Source of the DNA: an uncultured Gemmatimonadota bacterium
GTDB lineage: Bacteria > Gemmatimonadota > Gemmatimonadetes > Gemmatimonadales > Gemmatimonadaceae
Direction of reading: 5' to 3'
NCBI GenBank assembly: GCA_902826615.1
Contig: CADEFN010000003.1
Location: forward strand, 329,123 to 393,122
DNA: 64,000 nucleotides
Positions 16,819 through 26,715 of this stretch are shown one piece after another. Within the stretch, counting starts at the first letter, position 1. Each line of letters starts with the position of its first letter. A program made the position numbers and the translations under genes. The notes under the pieces were generated by a model. The model had not been told where the DNA came from and made no database searches. It saw only the letters and a program-made list of their open reading frames with translations.

Positions 16819-18045
16819 CTAACCGGGAATCGCGCCCTCCACCACAACACCCGCCGCCCGCGGCGCTGTCTCTGCCACCGGTACGCGGTGCGCCCCGCTC
16901 GCCAGCAACACACACGCGGCAATCAGCACTCCCATCGCAGCGGTCAGCGTGGTGGCCTGCGCCAGCCCACCGATGATCGGCGGCCCCACCATGAAGCCGG
17001 CGTACCCGATCGATGACACCGAGGCGATGGCTGCGGCCCGACTCACCCCCGGCACACGTGTGGCCGCGTTGTACAGCAGCGGCACGATGGTGGCGAGCCC
17101 CATCCCCACCAGCGCCATCCCGCCGATCGCCACCCATGGGCGGGCCGCCAGCAGTAAGATGCCCATCACCACCGCCGACAACAGCGGTCCAGCCACCAAC
17201 ATCGCGCGCTCCGGCACACGGGCGCGCACGGCGTCGCCCGCAAAACGCATCAGCGCCGTGGCACCGGCAAACGCGACGTAGGCAAGCGCCGCCTGCGACT
17301 GCGGGGTCTTCAGCTCCTGCTGCACATAGAGCACACTCCAGTTGTACATGACCCCCTCGGCCAGCATGCCACAGAGGATGAGCAAGCCGATGATCAGGAG
17401 TGTGCCACGCGGCCAGGCGAAATGCGCCTGCCCCGGCACGGCGGCCGGATGCTGCGGCAACATGCGTCGCGACGCCACGACAATGCCCACGGCCACCACG
17501 AGACTCGCGCCCACCAGCTGCGTGGCCGGGGCCACTCCAAGTCTCAGCAAACCGGCAGTAGCAGCCGAGCCTACCATCGCGCCAAGACTGAACATGCCGT
17601 GAAAGCCGCTGATGACGGCGCGACCACTCAAGACCTCCAGCGTCGTCCCCTCGGCGTTGATGGCCACGTCGTACACACTTTCACTCGCGCCAAGCAGGAC
17701 CATGACGGGGAGCAGCGCCCAGTAGCCGGGCTGCAGGAGACAGGTGCCTAACGCAATGCTGAACCCCAGCCCCGCGAGGACCGTGGTGTTGCGCACGCCA
17801 AGACGTACCACGATGCGGCCCGCTACAAACAGCGTGAGCAACGAACCGATGCTGGTCGCCAGGAGCGCGACGGCAAGCGTGGTCGCCGACAGAGAATATC
17901 GTGCCTTGATGGACGGCACATGCACGCCCCAGGCGCCGGCCACCACACCCAGCTGCAGGAACTGGGCGCGGGTGGCCCACCGCGCCCGGCTGATCACGGA
18001 TCGAGCGGGAGGGTGCTGCAGGTCAGACATGGCAGAAGTTGTCAT
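16819..18045 (-). CDS. major facilitator superfamily transporter
   Basis: The protein has 408 residues with about twelve predicted membrane segments. The loop after segment 2 reads GRIVVRLGVRNTTVL, a degenerate MFS motif A (G-x-x-x-D/R-R-x-G-x-R). YbjJ-like sugar/metabolite MFS proteins look similar. ATG 18045 was chosen because the upstream extension would run through the operator and into the deoR-type gene. It is divergent from the DeoR regulator across five phased TGCAC half-sites, so it is probably the regulated transporter. The stop TAG lies in a GTTAGGC motif. Confidence 0.8.
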   Translation of the reverse strand: MTTSAMSDLQHPPARSVISRARWATRAQFLQLGVVAGAWGVHVPSIKARYSLSATTLAVALLATSIGSLLTLFVAGRIVVRLGVRNTTVLAGLGFSIALGTCLLQPGYWALLPVMVLLGASESVYDVAINAEGTTLEVLSGRAVISGFHGMFSLGAMVGSAATAGLLRLGVAPATQLVGASLVVAVGIVVASRRMLPQHPAAVPGQAHFAWPRGTLLIIGLLILCGMLAEGVMYNWSVLYVQQELKTPQSQAALAYVAFAGATALMRFAGDAVRARVPERAMLVAGPLLSAVVMGILLLAARPWVAIGGMALVGMGLATIVPLLYNAATRVPGVSRAAAIASVSSIGYAGFMVGPPIIGGLAQATTLTAAMGVLIAACVLLASGAHRVPVAETAPRAAGVVVEGAIPG

Positions 18046-18054
18046 GAGAATGCC

Positions 18055-18100
18055 TTGCACGATTCTGCACGTTCGTGCAGATTTGTGCAAGGTCCTGCAC
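18055..18100. promoter_or_regulatory. phased operator: five TGCAC half-sites at 10-bp spacing
   Basis: Half-sites TTGCAC (18055-18060), CTGCAC (18065-18070), GTGCAG (18075-18080), GTGCAA (18085-18090) and CTGCAC (18095-18100) start exactly every 10 bp. The middle two form a CTGCAC/GTGCAG palindrome, and the first and fourth form TTGCAC/GTGCAA around it. All lie on one helical face between two divergent starts, as expected for a cooperative DeoR-type repressor. Confidence 0.75.
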
Positions 18101-18114
18101 GAGCTGAAAACCCG

Positions 18115-18909
18115 ATGCCATCCCGAAAGAAGCGAGCCCGGCCGAGCGAACCACCCCGTTTTGCGCAGGAGCGGCAGGCACAAATCGCCGAAACCCTGCG
18201 CAGCGACGGCCGCGTGGAAGTGGGGGCGCTGGCCGGGGACTATGGTGTGTCCGAAGACACCATTCGTCGCGATCTGCGCCTCCTCGCCTCACGAGGGCTC
18301 ATCCAGAAAACCCATGGCGGCGCCGTGGCACTGTTTACCAACGCGTTACCGATGTCGGCGCGCGTGGATGTGCGGGCGGCTCCCAAACGGGCCATTGCGC
18401 GCGAAGCGCTGGCCCGGGTGCATGCCCATCAAACCCTTTTCATCGACGGTGGGAGCACCACTCTCGCCCTCGCACAGCTCCTCGCGGAGCCCGGGGCGCC
18501 TCGGCCACTCACAATCATCACCGCTGCCTTTGACGTGGCCGCCCTCTTTGCCGGGGATCCCTCGGTGCACCTCGTCCTTGCCGGCGGCACCTGGTCCCAT
18601 GAATCGCGCGAGTTTTTCGGCGAGCAGGCACAATCCACCATTCGCTCGCACCGCGCCGACTGGGCCTTTCTCGGAGCCTGCGCGCTGCATCCCCGCGCGG
18701 GCCTCACCTCGACGCTCAAGGGCGATGCGCAGGTGAAACGGGCCATGATCGAATCGGCGGCGACGGTGGCCGTACTCGCAGACGCCAGCAAACACGACAT
18801 GGTGTCACCATATGCGGTCTCCGAGTTGCGCGAAATCGATCTCGTAGTGACCGACAACGCCCCGTCGTGGCTGGCAGGCACGGTTCGCGAAGTGGTCCGC
18901 GCACGTTAG
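18115..18909 (+). CDS. DeoR/GlpR-family transcriptional regulator
   Basis: The protein has 264 residues. The N-terminal helix-turn-helix is RQAQIAETLRSDGRVEVGALAGDYGVSEDTIRRDLRLLASRGLIQKTHGGAV, the classical DeoR signature. The C-terminal sugar-phosphate sensor domain contains FIDGGSTTLALAQLL, ITAAFDVAALF, LVLAGGTW and LGACALHPRAGLTS. Family members are released from DNA by a phosphorylated sugar. The divergent MFS gene and the downstream HAD phosphatase gene (58 bp later) are its likely targets through the phased operator. Confidence 0.9.
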   Translation: MPSRKKRARPSEPPRFAQERQAQIAETLRSDGRVEVGALAGDYGVSEDTIRRDLRLLASRGLIQKTHGGAVALFTNALPMSARVDVRAAPKRAIAREALARVHAHQTLFIDGGSTTLALAQLLAEPGAPRPLTIITAAFDVAALFAGDPSVHLVLAGGTWSHESREFFGEQAQSTIRSHRADWAFLGACALHPRAGLTSTLKGDAQVKRAMIESAATVAVLADASKHDMVSPYAVSELREIDLVVTDNAPSWLAGTVREVVRAR

Positions 18910-18967
18910 GCATGACCGGCCTCGCCTCTCCCCTCCCCCGCTTCCCTCGTTGACAGTGGCCCCGATC

Positions 18968-19636
18968 ATGAGTCTCGCCTTCACGGTACGCGCGGTGCTC
19001 TTTGACCTGGACGGCGTGCTCGTCAACTCCCAGAGCGCGATCGACGGAGTGTGGGCGCGATGGACCGAGCGGCATGGCCTCGCCCATGACCATGTGTTGC
19101 CGCACATCCATGGACGGCGCAGCGTGGAAATCGTCCAGCGATATGCCCCGGGTGCAGACCTCGACACGGAGGTGCGCTGGCTGCTGCAGGCCGAGATCGA
19201 CTCGGCGGCTGGACTGCGTGCCTATCCCGGTGCCGCCCGACTCCTTGCGCTGCTCGGTCCGTCTGAGTGGGCGGTCGTGACTTCAGGGGCACGCGCGCTG
19301 GCGACGGCGCGCCTGACAAGTGCCGCCCTGCCTATCCCCAGGGTGTTTGTGACCGCCGACGATGTGCGCCACGGCAAACCCGACCCGGAAGGTTACCTGC
19401 GCGCCGCCGAACTGCTGGGTGTCCCGATTGCCGACTGCGCCGTGATCGAGGATGCGCCGGCCGGAGTCGCCGCCGGTCGGGCGGCGGGCGCAGTCGTCGT
19501 CGGGGTTGCGACCACCATGCCCGCCGAGACCCTTTCCAGCGCCCACCTGGTCCTCCCCTCGCTGGCGCAGCTGAGCGCCGCACGCGACGCATCCGGACTT
19601 CTCACACTCGCGGAGCGACGCACGGCGGCTGAGTGA
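18968..19636 (+). CDS. HAD-superfamily sugar-phosphate phosphatase-like hydrolase
   Basis: The protein has 222 residues from ATG 18968. HAD motifs are FDLDGVLVNS (nucleophile Asp), VVTSGARAL (motif II Ser/Thr), KPDPEGYLRAAELL (Lys) and VIEDAPAGVAAGRAAGA (acidic motif IV). The cap is of the beta-phosphoglucomutase / 2-deoxyglucose-6-phosphatase type. With the DeoR regulator and MFS transporter it suggests uptake and dephosphorylation of a sugar or sugar analogue. The substrate is not readable. Confidence 0.85.
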   Translation: MSLAFTVRAVLFDLDGVLVNSQSAIDGVWARWTERHGLAHDHVLPHIHGRRSVEIVQRYAPGADLDTEVRWLLQAEIDSAAGLRAYPGAARLLALLGPSEWAVVTSGARALATARLTSAALPIPRVFVTADDVRHGKPDPEGYLRAAELLGVPIADCAVIEDAPAGVAAGRAAGAVVVGVATTMPAETLSSAHLVLPSLAQLSAARDASGLLTLAERRTAAE

Positions 19637-19849
19637 CCCCACGTGGGTGATGCGACCATGCGCCAACGAGGCATTGTCGATCACGACCTCTTCTGCCACC
19701 TGACCCCGTGCGGGCACGAGGGGATGCGTTAGGCATCGGACCACGGTCGCAGGACGCACGCCCCGCGGGATGGGGGTGACTACCGGCTGTCTGCTATCGC
19801 GATCCCGCATACAGGCGTAGGATAATGCGACTCCAGCCGACATCCTCTC

Positions 19850-22800
19850 ATGCACGTGTCCCGCTCCCTCGCCTCGGCGCTCCTGTTCATCAGCACGCTT
19901 GCTGGCGCGCAGTCACAACCCGCAGCGCGTATCCCCACCGAGGTCTACCGGGGGCTCGAGTGGCGCACGCCCGGACCCGAGGGCAACCGTTTCAGCTCCG
20001 CCGCCGGCGTGCCGGGCGATCCCCTGACGTACTATGTGGGCGCAGCGTCGGGGGGTGTCTGGAAGACCGAAGACGGCGGTGTTCACTGGAAGTCGCTCTT
20101 CGACGCACAGCCCGTGCAGTCCATCGGTTCCCTGGCGGTCTCACGCAGCGATCCCAACCTCGTCTGGGCTGGAACGGGTGAGGGCAAAATTCGCAGCCAC
20201 ATCTCGCAGGGACAGGGCATCTACAAGTCGACGGATGCCGGCAGGAACTGGACCCTGATGGGACTGGAGGCCACCAGCCGTATTCCGCGCACCTTGATCC
20301 ACCCCACCGATCCCAACACGGTGTATGCCTGTTCGTTAGGTCACGCCTACGGCCCGCAGCCGGAGCGTGGGGTGTACCGCACCACCGATGGCGGCGCCAC
20401 CTGGAGCAAGGTGCTGTTTGTCGATGAGAACACCGGCTGCTCCGACATCGCCATGAATCCGCGCAACCCGCGTATTCTCTTTGCCGGCATGTGGCAACTG
20501 GAGATTCACACCTGGGGCCGCACGAGCGGCGGACCGGGCGGTGGGCTCTTCATGTCACGCGATGGCGGCACCACCTGGCGCAAGCTCACCGGCCGCGGGC
20601 TCCCCACCAAACCCGTCGGCAAGGTGGCCGTCGCAATCGCAGCCTCCAATCCCGATCGCATTTATGCGCTGATCGAAACCGGGGACGGCATTCCGTGGGA
20701 AGGCAATGAGACGGATGTCGGTCAGCTCTGGCGTTCCGACGATGGCGGCGAGAATTGGACCCTCATCTCGCGCGACCGCAACGCCATGGGGCGTGCGCAT
20801 TACTACTCGCGCATGGCGGTGAATCCCGACGACGCCGACGAGGCCTACTTCCTCACCGCCTCCTACGCGCGCACCCTGGACGGGGGACGCTCACTCACCA
20901 CCCTCAGCGGCGGCGAAGCACCAGGTGGCGACCATCATGACATCTGGGTCGATCCGACCAATGGTAACCGCCAGATCGTGGCGCACGACCAGGGCCTCTC
21001 AATCACGCAGAATCGCGGCAAGACCTGGTTCAAGCAGCGCCTGCTGAATGCCCAGATGTACCACGTCACCGTGGACAACGAAATTCCCTACAACATTCTG
21101 GGCAACAAGCAGGACGAACCTTCATATCGCGGACCCTCCAACAGTCGCCTGCAGGGCGGTGGTGGCGATGGCGTCATCCCGCGCGGCATGTGGCACTCCG
21201 TCGGAGGCGGTGAAAGCGGGTGGGCCACACCGGACCCCACCAATTCCAAACTCATCTGGTCCACGGCCTCGGGTTCGGGGATGGTGGGCGGCATCGTGGT
21301 GCGCTTCGAAGAAGACCGGCGGCAGTTCCGAAACGTTGAGGTGTGGCCGAGCCAGTCGAATGGGCCAGCGAGCGGTGTGAAGTATCGCTTTGTCTGGGAC
21401 GCCCCGCTCCAGATCTCCCCGCACGACCACAATACCATCTACGTGGGCAGCCAGCACGTACATCGCACGCAGGACGGTGGACAGAGCTGGCAGGTGATCA
21501 GCCCCGACCTCACCCTCAACGATCGCTCGCGCATGGGGAGTTCGGGTGGCCTTACGCCAGACAACATCGGCGTGGAATACGCCGGTGTGGTGTACGGCAT
21601 CGCCGAGTCGGTGCGTGAGAAGGGAGTGATCTGGGTCGGGACCAACGATGGTCTGGTGCAACTCACGCGCGACAACGGTGCCACCTGGACGAACGTGACC
21701 AGGAACATCCCCAATCTCCCGCCCTGGGGCTCGGTGCGGTCGCTGGCGCCATCTCGTTATGCAGACGGCACGGCCTTCATCACCATCGACTTCCACCAGG
21801 TGAACAATCGCGATCCCTTCATCTACAAGACGACAGACTACGGTCGCACGTGGAAGATGATCGTGAATGGCATCCCCAAGTCGAATCTCAGCTACGTGAA
21901 GGTCATCGCCGAAGATCCGGTGCGCCGCGGCCTGCTGTATGCCGGAACCGAAAACGGCATCTACGTGTCGTTCGACGAAGGCGACAACTGGCAGCCGCTG
22001 CAGAACGACCTCCCGCACGCTCCGGTGTCGGGCATCGTGGTGCAGGAGCACTTCAACGATCTCGTGATCTCAACCTACGGGCGCGGCTTCTGGGTGATGG
22101 ACGACATCACCGCGCTCCGCCAGCTCACACCGCAGGTGCTGGCCAGTGACGCGCACTTCTTCACGCTGCGCAATGCCTATCGCTTCCGGCCGATCACGGC
22201 GCCCTCAACGACATATGATGACCCCACCACGGGGGAGAATCCGCGATATGGGGCATCCATCAACTACTACCTCAAGCAGCCGACTACCGGTCGTGTGCAG
22301 CTCAGCATCAGCAATGCACAGGGCCAGGTGATCCGCACCATGACGGGAACCAACTCGTCAGGCATCAACCGGGTGCACTGGGACCTGCGGCACGATCCCA
22401 CGGTTGAGGTGCGGTTGCGCACGAGCCCGCTGTATGCGCCCCACATCATCGCGGGGCCGGATGGACGAGTGGCACCGGGCACGGGGCGGCTGAGCATTCT
22501 CGCGCCACCGGGCACCTACACGGTGAAGCTCACGGTCAACGGCCGCGACTACACCCAGCCCCTCACGGTGCTCAAGGACCCCAACTCGGGTGGGACAGAC
22601 GCGGAAATCTCGGCGCAAGTTGCTGCGCTCAATGCCATTGCCCGTGACATGAACGACGGCGCCGACGCCGTGCACCGCATCGAGTCACTCCGCGTGCAAC
22701 TCGAGAACCTGTCGCGCACCGTCGACGACGGCCTCGTCAGGCAGACCGCCGACGCCCTGCAGCGGAAACTCATCGAGCTGGAGGGGAATCTGGTGGAACT

Positions 22801-23068
22801 CAAGATGACTGGTGGCGGCCAGGATGGAGTCCGGTTTGCCGCCAAGCTCCTCTCGAAGCTCAACTACCTGGCCGGCGGCGTCTCGAGCAGTGACTACAAA
22901 CCGACCAACCAGCATGTCGAAGTGCAAGGCTTGCTCAACACCGAACTCAAGACCCATCTCACCGCGCTCGACGCCCTGATCAACACCGACATCGCGGCGT
23001 TCAACACCACACTGCGCCAGCGCAACCTGCCGACGCTCTTTGTGCGCGCGGCGCGTCCGGTGAGCTGA
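19850..23068 (+). CDS. very large secreted VPS10/BNR-repeat propeller protein
   Basis: The protein has 1072 residues with a signal peptide ending LAGAQS. Sortilin-type Asp-box repeats run through the first 760 residues (GVWKTEDGGVHW, GIYKSTDAGRNW, GVYRTTDGGATW, LWRSDDGGENW, HRTQDGGQSW, IYKTTDYGRTW), forming one or two beta-propellers. A C-terminal part holds an Ig-like strand region (YTVKLTVNGRDYTQPLTVLKDPN) and helical segments. It is often annotated as glycosyl hydrolase, but no catalytic acid can be assigned; a binding or peptidase-associated role is equally likely. A paralogue lies at 61186-64000. Confidence 0.85.
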   Translation: MHVSRSLASALLFISTLAGAQSQPAARIPTEVYRGLEWRTPGPEGNRFSSAAGVPGDPLTYYVGAASGGVWKTEDGGVHWKSLFDAQPVQSIGSLAVSRSDPNLVWAGTGEGKIRSHISQGQGIYKSTDAGRNWTLMGLEATSRIPRTLIHPTDPNTVYACSLGHAYGPQPERGVYRTTDGGATWSKVLFVDENTGCSDIAMNPRNPRILFAGMWQLEIHTWGRTSGGPGGGLFMSRDGGTTWRKLTGRGLPTKPVGKVAVAIAASNPDRIYALIETGDGIPWEGNETDVGQLWRSDDGGENWTLISRDRNAMGRAHYYSRMAVNPDDADEAYFLTASYARTLDGGRSLTTLSGGEAPGGDHHDIWVDPTNGNRQIVAHDQGLSITQNRGKTWFKQRLLNAQMYHVTVDNEIPYNILGNKQDEPSYRGPSNSRLQGGGGDGVIPRGMWHSVGGGESGWATPDPTNSKLIWSTASGSGMVGGIVVRFEEDRRQFRNVEVWPSQSNGPASGVKYRFVWDAPLQISPHDHNTIYVGSQHVHRTQDGGQSWQVISPDLTLNDRSRMGSSGGLTPDNIGVEYAGVVYGIAESVREKGVIWVGTNDGLVQLTRDNGATWTNVTRNIPNLPPWGSVRSLAPSRYADGTAFITIDFHQVNNRDPFIYKTTDYGRTWKMIVNGIPKSNLSYVKVIAEDPVRRGLLYAGTENGIYVSFDEGDNWQPLQNDLPHAPVSGIVVQEHFNDLVISTYGRGFWVMDDITALRQLTPQVLASDAHFFTLRNAYRFRPITAPSTTYDDPTTGENPRYGASINYYLKQPTTGRVQLSISNAQGQVIRTMTGTNSSGINRVHWDLRHDPTVEVRLRTSPLYAPHIIAGPDGRVAPGTGRLSILAPPGTYTVKLTVNGRDYTQPLTVLKDPNSGGTDAEISAQVAALNAIARDMNDGADAVHRIESLRVQLENLSRTVDDGLVRQTADALQRKLIELEGNLVELKMTGGGQDGVRFAAKLLSKLNYLAGGVSSSDYKPTNQHVEVQGLLNTELKTHLTALDALINTDIAAFNTTLRQRNLPTLFVRAARPVS

Positions 23069-23072
23069 GCGT

Positions 23073-23624
23073 CTACTCAACCCCTTCTGGCGGAACCCGC
23101 CAGGAGGGGTGCACGATCGCATCCTGCAGCCATCGTGTGACGTAGTCCTCCGGCGAGGGCCGCACCAGGATCCGGAACGATGAAGGTCCCGGAAGGCGCT
23201 GCAGCACCACGGGTGCCTGGCCAATCAATGTTTGCGCGCAATGATCCTCGGCGAAGACCGACGGATGCAGGTCGAGCGCACAACACGACGCCAGCACCTC
23301 GCGGGCATCGGATTCGTCCAGGTCGAGCGCCACCCGCGCACTCGACACGTCAACGACCGCGCCATCGGACGGCCCGATGGCAGTGGCCAGAAAGGTCGGC
23401 AGGGCGATGAGATCACTCCCCGGCTGCGCGAGCAGAAACTCTTCCGGACCCAGCCACAACAGGTCGCCGTGACTCGACGCGGTCCAGCGATTGGGTGACG
23501 GCATGGCAGGGATATGCAGCGCACTTGCCAGTCGCACCCGCGCAGCGTGCCCGCGAACGCGCAGTGCGAGCTGCATGGCGAGCGGAACTCTGGAGAGTGC
23601 AATCATCGGTCCGTGTCCTCCCAT
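23073..23624 (-). CDS. soxG: sarcosine oxidase subunit gamma
   Basis: Gamma subunit of heterotetrameric sarcosine oxidase, 183 residues. It shows the SoxG pattern of a GcvT-like small domain: LWLGPEEFLLAQPGSDL, VVDVSSARVALDL, DARE-VLASCCALDLHP, HCAQTLIGQAPVVLQRL and final FRILVRPSPEDYVTRWLQDA. It overlaps the 3' end of soxA by 22 bp and is last in the soxBDAG operon, the canonical order. ATG 23606 (MIALSRVP) is an alternative start. Confidence 0.9.
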   Translation of the reverse strand: MGGHGPMIALSRVPLAMQLALRVRGHAARVRLASALHIPAMPSPNRWTASSHGDLLWLGPEEFLLAQPGSDLIALPTFLATAIGPSDGAVVDVSSARVALDLDESDAREVLASCCALDLHPSVFAEDHCAQTLIGQAPVVLQRLPGPSSFRILVRPSPEDYVTRWLQDAIVHPSWRVPPEGVE

Positions 23625-26446
23625 CCATCCCGCTTTTTGCCTTCAGGGTCCACGTGGACGGGATCGACCAGCATCACCGGAATCACGCCATGTTCCACAG
23701 GGGCGAAGAGACGTTCGCCAAGCCGTGCGCGCCCTCCTCGCACCAGGGCCAACCCCAGCGAGCGGCCAAGGGTAGCCGAGTATGCAGTGCTGCTCACGTG
23801 CCCCTCGATAACCATGGGCGGTTCATGCACCTCGCGCACAAGACCAGCGCCCTCAGGGAGCACCACTTCGGGGTCCTCGGTCACAAAACCGACGAGTTGC
23901 GCGCGATCGGGACGCAGCATTGCGGGTCGCGCAAGGGATCGTTTGCCAACGAACGCCTTCTTCTTGCTCACCATCCAGCCGAGTCCCGCGTCATACGGGG
24001 TGGTGGTCGCTTCCGTGTCCTGGCCGATGATGATGTAGCCCTTCTCCATGCGAAGGACCTGCAGCGCATCGAGCCCGTACGGCGTGATTCGCCACGGCGA
24101 ACCTGCGCTCATCGCTGCTGCCCAGAGTGTTTGGCCGCGGTCCCATGGCACGCTGACTTCAAAGGCCAGTTCACCCGAGAAACTCACCCGCGCCACCATG
24201 GCCCCTTCCATCCCGGCGACGGTGCCGTGACGGATGGCCAGAAAGGGAAAGGCACCACGCGACAGATCGATGCCAGGTGCCAGCACGGTCATCACCTCTC
24301 TGGCGCGAGGACCGACGATCGCCACGGTTGCGAACTGCTCGGTCACCGGTGTAACCCACACACGCCGCTCGGGCCACTCGGTCTGCAGCCACTCCTCCAT
24401 CCAATCGACAACAGCAGCAGCGTGCCCGGTGCTGGCGGTCACGAAATAGCGGTTCTCTTCCAAACGGAGCACCAGCCCATCGTCGAGGAGCGAGCCATCC
24501 ATGCGGCACATGGCACTGTAGCGCCCCTTGCCGACCGGGATACTGCCGATGCCATTGACGTAGAGCTGCTCCAGGAACCAGGTGGCGTCGGGGCCCCGCA
24601 CATCAATCTTGCCTAACGTCGATGCATCCATCAGCCCCACGCTGTATCGCACCGCGCGGCACTCACGCCCCACCGTGCCCGCCACGGTTTCACCTGGACG
24701 CGGATAACGACTGGGGCGCAGCCACTGCCCCGCCGGCTCGAACACCGCGCTGAGTGCCTCATGTGACGGATGAATGCCCGTGGTCCGGACCGGCACAAAT
24801 CGCTCTCGTGACGCCCGGCCTGCCAGGGCGGCAAAGAGCATCGGCTCCACCGGGGGGCGTCCACCTGAGGTGCCCACCGCACTCACATCGCGACCCGTGA
24901 GCACCGCGGCCAGCACACCGCTGTTTGTTTTTGCCGCACGCCCCTGCTCCACCCCGGTCCCGATGAGGGTGTATCGCTTGATGTGTTCGATATGGGTCGC
25001 GCCAGCGTTCACCGCTCGAGATACTCCCGCCACCGTGGCGTCGCGATGCAGGTCGACAAAGCTGCGCGACTCATCGCCGTCAGGGGCCGGCACACGCCAC
25101 AGCTGCGCGGGTTCGCTCTCGGACACCTCATCGACAACCGGCGTTTCCATTGGGGCAATGGCAAGCCCCAGCACGCCTAACGCTTCGACCGCTGCACGAG
25201 CGCCGTCGGCCAGACACGCCGCCAGCGACGCCACCCCACGCACTCCACCCGCAATGCCCTCGCCAGGGAGAGGCACATCGGGCACGGCCGCTGCCCACCA
25301 GGCGTCGTATCGTGTGCGGCCCTTGCGTTCGGTGTGAAGCAGGCTTGCGGGCTCGTACCCACCGGAGACCGCCAGCACATCGGCACGCAGCGTTTCGATT
25401 CCTCGCGCCGTGTGGACTCGCACCGTTGCCAGCCGCCCCTCGGCGTCAGCGCCACTCCCCTCCACGACGCCGGTGATGCAACGCACCCCGCAAGCTCTCA
25501 CCGCGTCGCGAAGCGCGCCCCCACCCTGGTGACGCGGATCAACCACTGCCGCCACGCGCGCCCCGGCGCGATGCCACGCCAATGCCGTCCGGTAGCCATC
25601 GTCTGTGCTGGTGAAGACCACTCCAGCCTCGGGCGCCAATGCATAACGAGCGAGATACTCGCGCGCCGCCGAGGCGAGCATGATGCCCGGGCGGTCGTTG
25701 TCCTGGAAGACGATCGGGCGTTCGAGCATCCCCGTGGCCAGAATCGTCCGCCGCGCCCGGATCTGCCAGAGACGCATTTCGGGCAGACCGCCCCGCTCAC
25801 GCACCGCCAGTTGCCGACCGATGCGCTGGAGTACCATCAACCCGCCATGGTCAAGCGACGTCATCACCGTGGCGTCGGTCAGCAGCCGGCAGTCGTCCGC
25901 CGAGCCTAACGCTTCCCACGTGGAGTGCACCCATGCTGCTCCGGTGGTTCCGGCGATCGTGACGTCATCGCGAAGCAGGGCACCACCCGGGGCCGGATCT
26001 GCCTCGACCACCACCACCCGCGCGCCGGCCGCGACGGCCACTCGCGCCGCCATGAGTCCCGCCGGACCCGCTCCAATCACGCAGATGTCGCAGTGTGCAT
26101 ACCGCTTGTCGAACCGTGCGCTATCCTCGCGCTCTTCGACATACCCGCGCACGATCCGTGACTCGGCCACCAAACCTTCGTAGAGTGCCACCGCACTCGC
26201 GCGTACCAGGGGCTCGGTGGCATCGGGAGTGACCAGCTGTACGAACCCCGTGGCCTCCTCGAGCCTCGCGGCCATGATCCCACGCGGCCGGCCGAGGGAC
26301 ACGCTGCTTCCCAGGACATGCACGCCTGCACCGAGCAGCGCGGACGCCAGGGTGTCCCCTGCAAACCCAGTGTAGCGTTTGCCGTCATACCAGAACGACA
26401 GCTCCTCGTCGCGACGGATCGAGCCACCACTCTCGAGCCGCTTCAC
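23603..26446 (-). CDS. soxA: sarcosine oxidase subunit alpha
   Basis: Large subunit, 947 residues. The enzyme demethylates sarcosine to glycine, passing the methyl group to tetrahydrofolate with production of H2O2. The N-terminal region has the 2Fe-2S-ferredoxin-like fold YDGKRYTGFAGDTLASALL. The dinucleotide-binding site is CVIGAGPAGLMAARVAVAAG with VVVEADPAPGG. The C-terminal half is a GcvT-type folate domain (YSVGLMDASTLGKIDVRGPDA, FVTASTGHAAAVVDWME, GMEGAMVARVSFSGELAFEV). It overlaps soxD by 4 bp. Length and all domains fit the family. Confidence 0.95.
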   Translation of the reverse strand: MKRLESGGSIRRDEELSFWYDGKRYTGFAGDTLASALLGAGVHVLGSSVSLGRPRGIMAARLEEATGFVQLVTPDATEPLVRASAVALYEGLVAESRIVRGYVEEREDSARFDKRYAHCDICVIGAGPAGLMAARVAVAAGARVVVVEADPAPGGALLRDDVTIAGTTGAAWVHSTWEALGSADDCRLLTDATVMTSLDHGGLMVLQRIGRQLAVRERGGLPEMRLWQIRARRTILATGMLERPIVFQDNDRPGIMLASAAREYLARYALAPEAGVVFTSTDDGYRTALAWHRAGARVAAVVDPRHQGGGALRDAVRACGVRCITGVVEGSGADAEGRLATVRVHTARGIETLRADVLAVSGGYEPASLLHTERKGRTRYDAWWAAAVPDVPLPGEGIAGGVRGVASLAACLADGARAAVEALGVLGLAIAPMETPVVDEVSESEPAQLWRVPAPDGDESRSFVDLHRDATVAGVSRAVNAGATHIEHIKRYTLIGTGVEQGRAAKTNSGVLAAVLTGRDVSAVGTSGGRPPVEPMLFAALAGRASRERFVPVRTTGIHPSHEALSAVFEPAGQWLRPSRYPRPGETVAGTVGRECRAVRYSVGLMDASTLGKIDVRGPDATWFLEQLYVNGIGSIPVGKGRYSAMCRMDGSLLDDGLVLRLEENRYFVTASTGHAAAVVDWMEEWLQTEWPERRVWVTPVTEQFATVAIVGPRAREVMTVLAPGIDLSRGAFPFLAIRHGTVAGMEGAMVARVSFSGELAFEVSVPWDRGQTLWAAAMSAGSPWRITPYGLDALQVLRMEKGYIIIGQDTEATTTPYDAGLGWMVSKKKAFVGKRSLARPAMLRPDRAQLVGFVTEDPEVVLPEGAGLVREVHEPPMVIEGHVSSTAYSATLGRSLGLALVRGGRARLGERLFAPVEHGVIPVMLVDPVHVDPEGKKRDGWEDTDR

Positions 26447-26715
26447 GCCGGGCTCCCGAAGTCGTCGGGCTGACGCACCGGACGCACCTCATGGATATCG
26501 TGGGTCAGGGTGTCCCGCACCACATGCATCCACTGCCGGCACCCGGCCCAGTGGACCCAGCGCTCGTTGGTCCGGCCCGCGGGATTGGGGCGCTGATACA
26601 GCACTGCCGCCCACTCGGCGTCAGTGGAGTCGGGAGGCAGCGGCATCCCTTCACCGCCGTAGTGAAACTCCGGCTCATCGCGGGGCCCGCACCAGGGACA
26701 AGTAATCTGCAGCAT
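26443..26715 (-). CDS. soxD: sarcosine oxidase subunit delta
   Basis: Small zinc-binding subunit, 90 residues. The N-terminus is [21 protein letters not shown], with Cys6 and Cys9 as zinc ligands, and a later histidine/cysteine pair is in HWAGCRQWMHVVRDT. It sits between soxB and soxA with 1- and 4-bp overlaps, so translation is coupled. The family's length is about 80-105, so this is complete. Confidence 0.95.
   Translation of the reverse strand: MLQITCPWCGPRDEPEFHYGGEGMPLPPDSTDAEWAAVLYQRPNPAGRTNERWVHWAGCRQWMHVVRDTLTHDIHEVRPVRQPDDFGSPA

Noticed and set aside
19668..19735. attC-like site around GCGTTAGGCATC after the HAD gene
   Set aside because: No matching left box or paired arms. It is one of many copies of the enriched octamer.
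23495..24616. 373-codon plus-strand frame over soxG/soxA
   Set aside because: It is antisense to the well-supported sarcosine oxidase genes.
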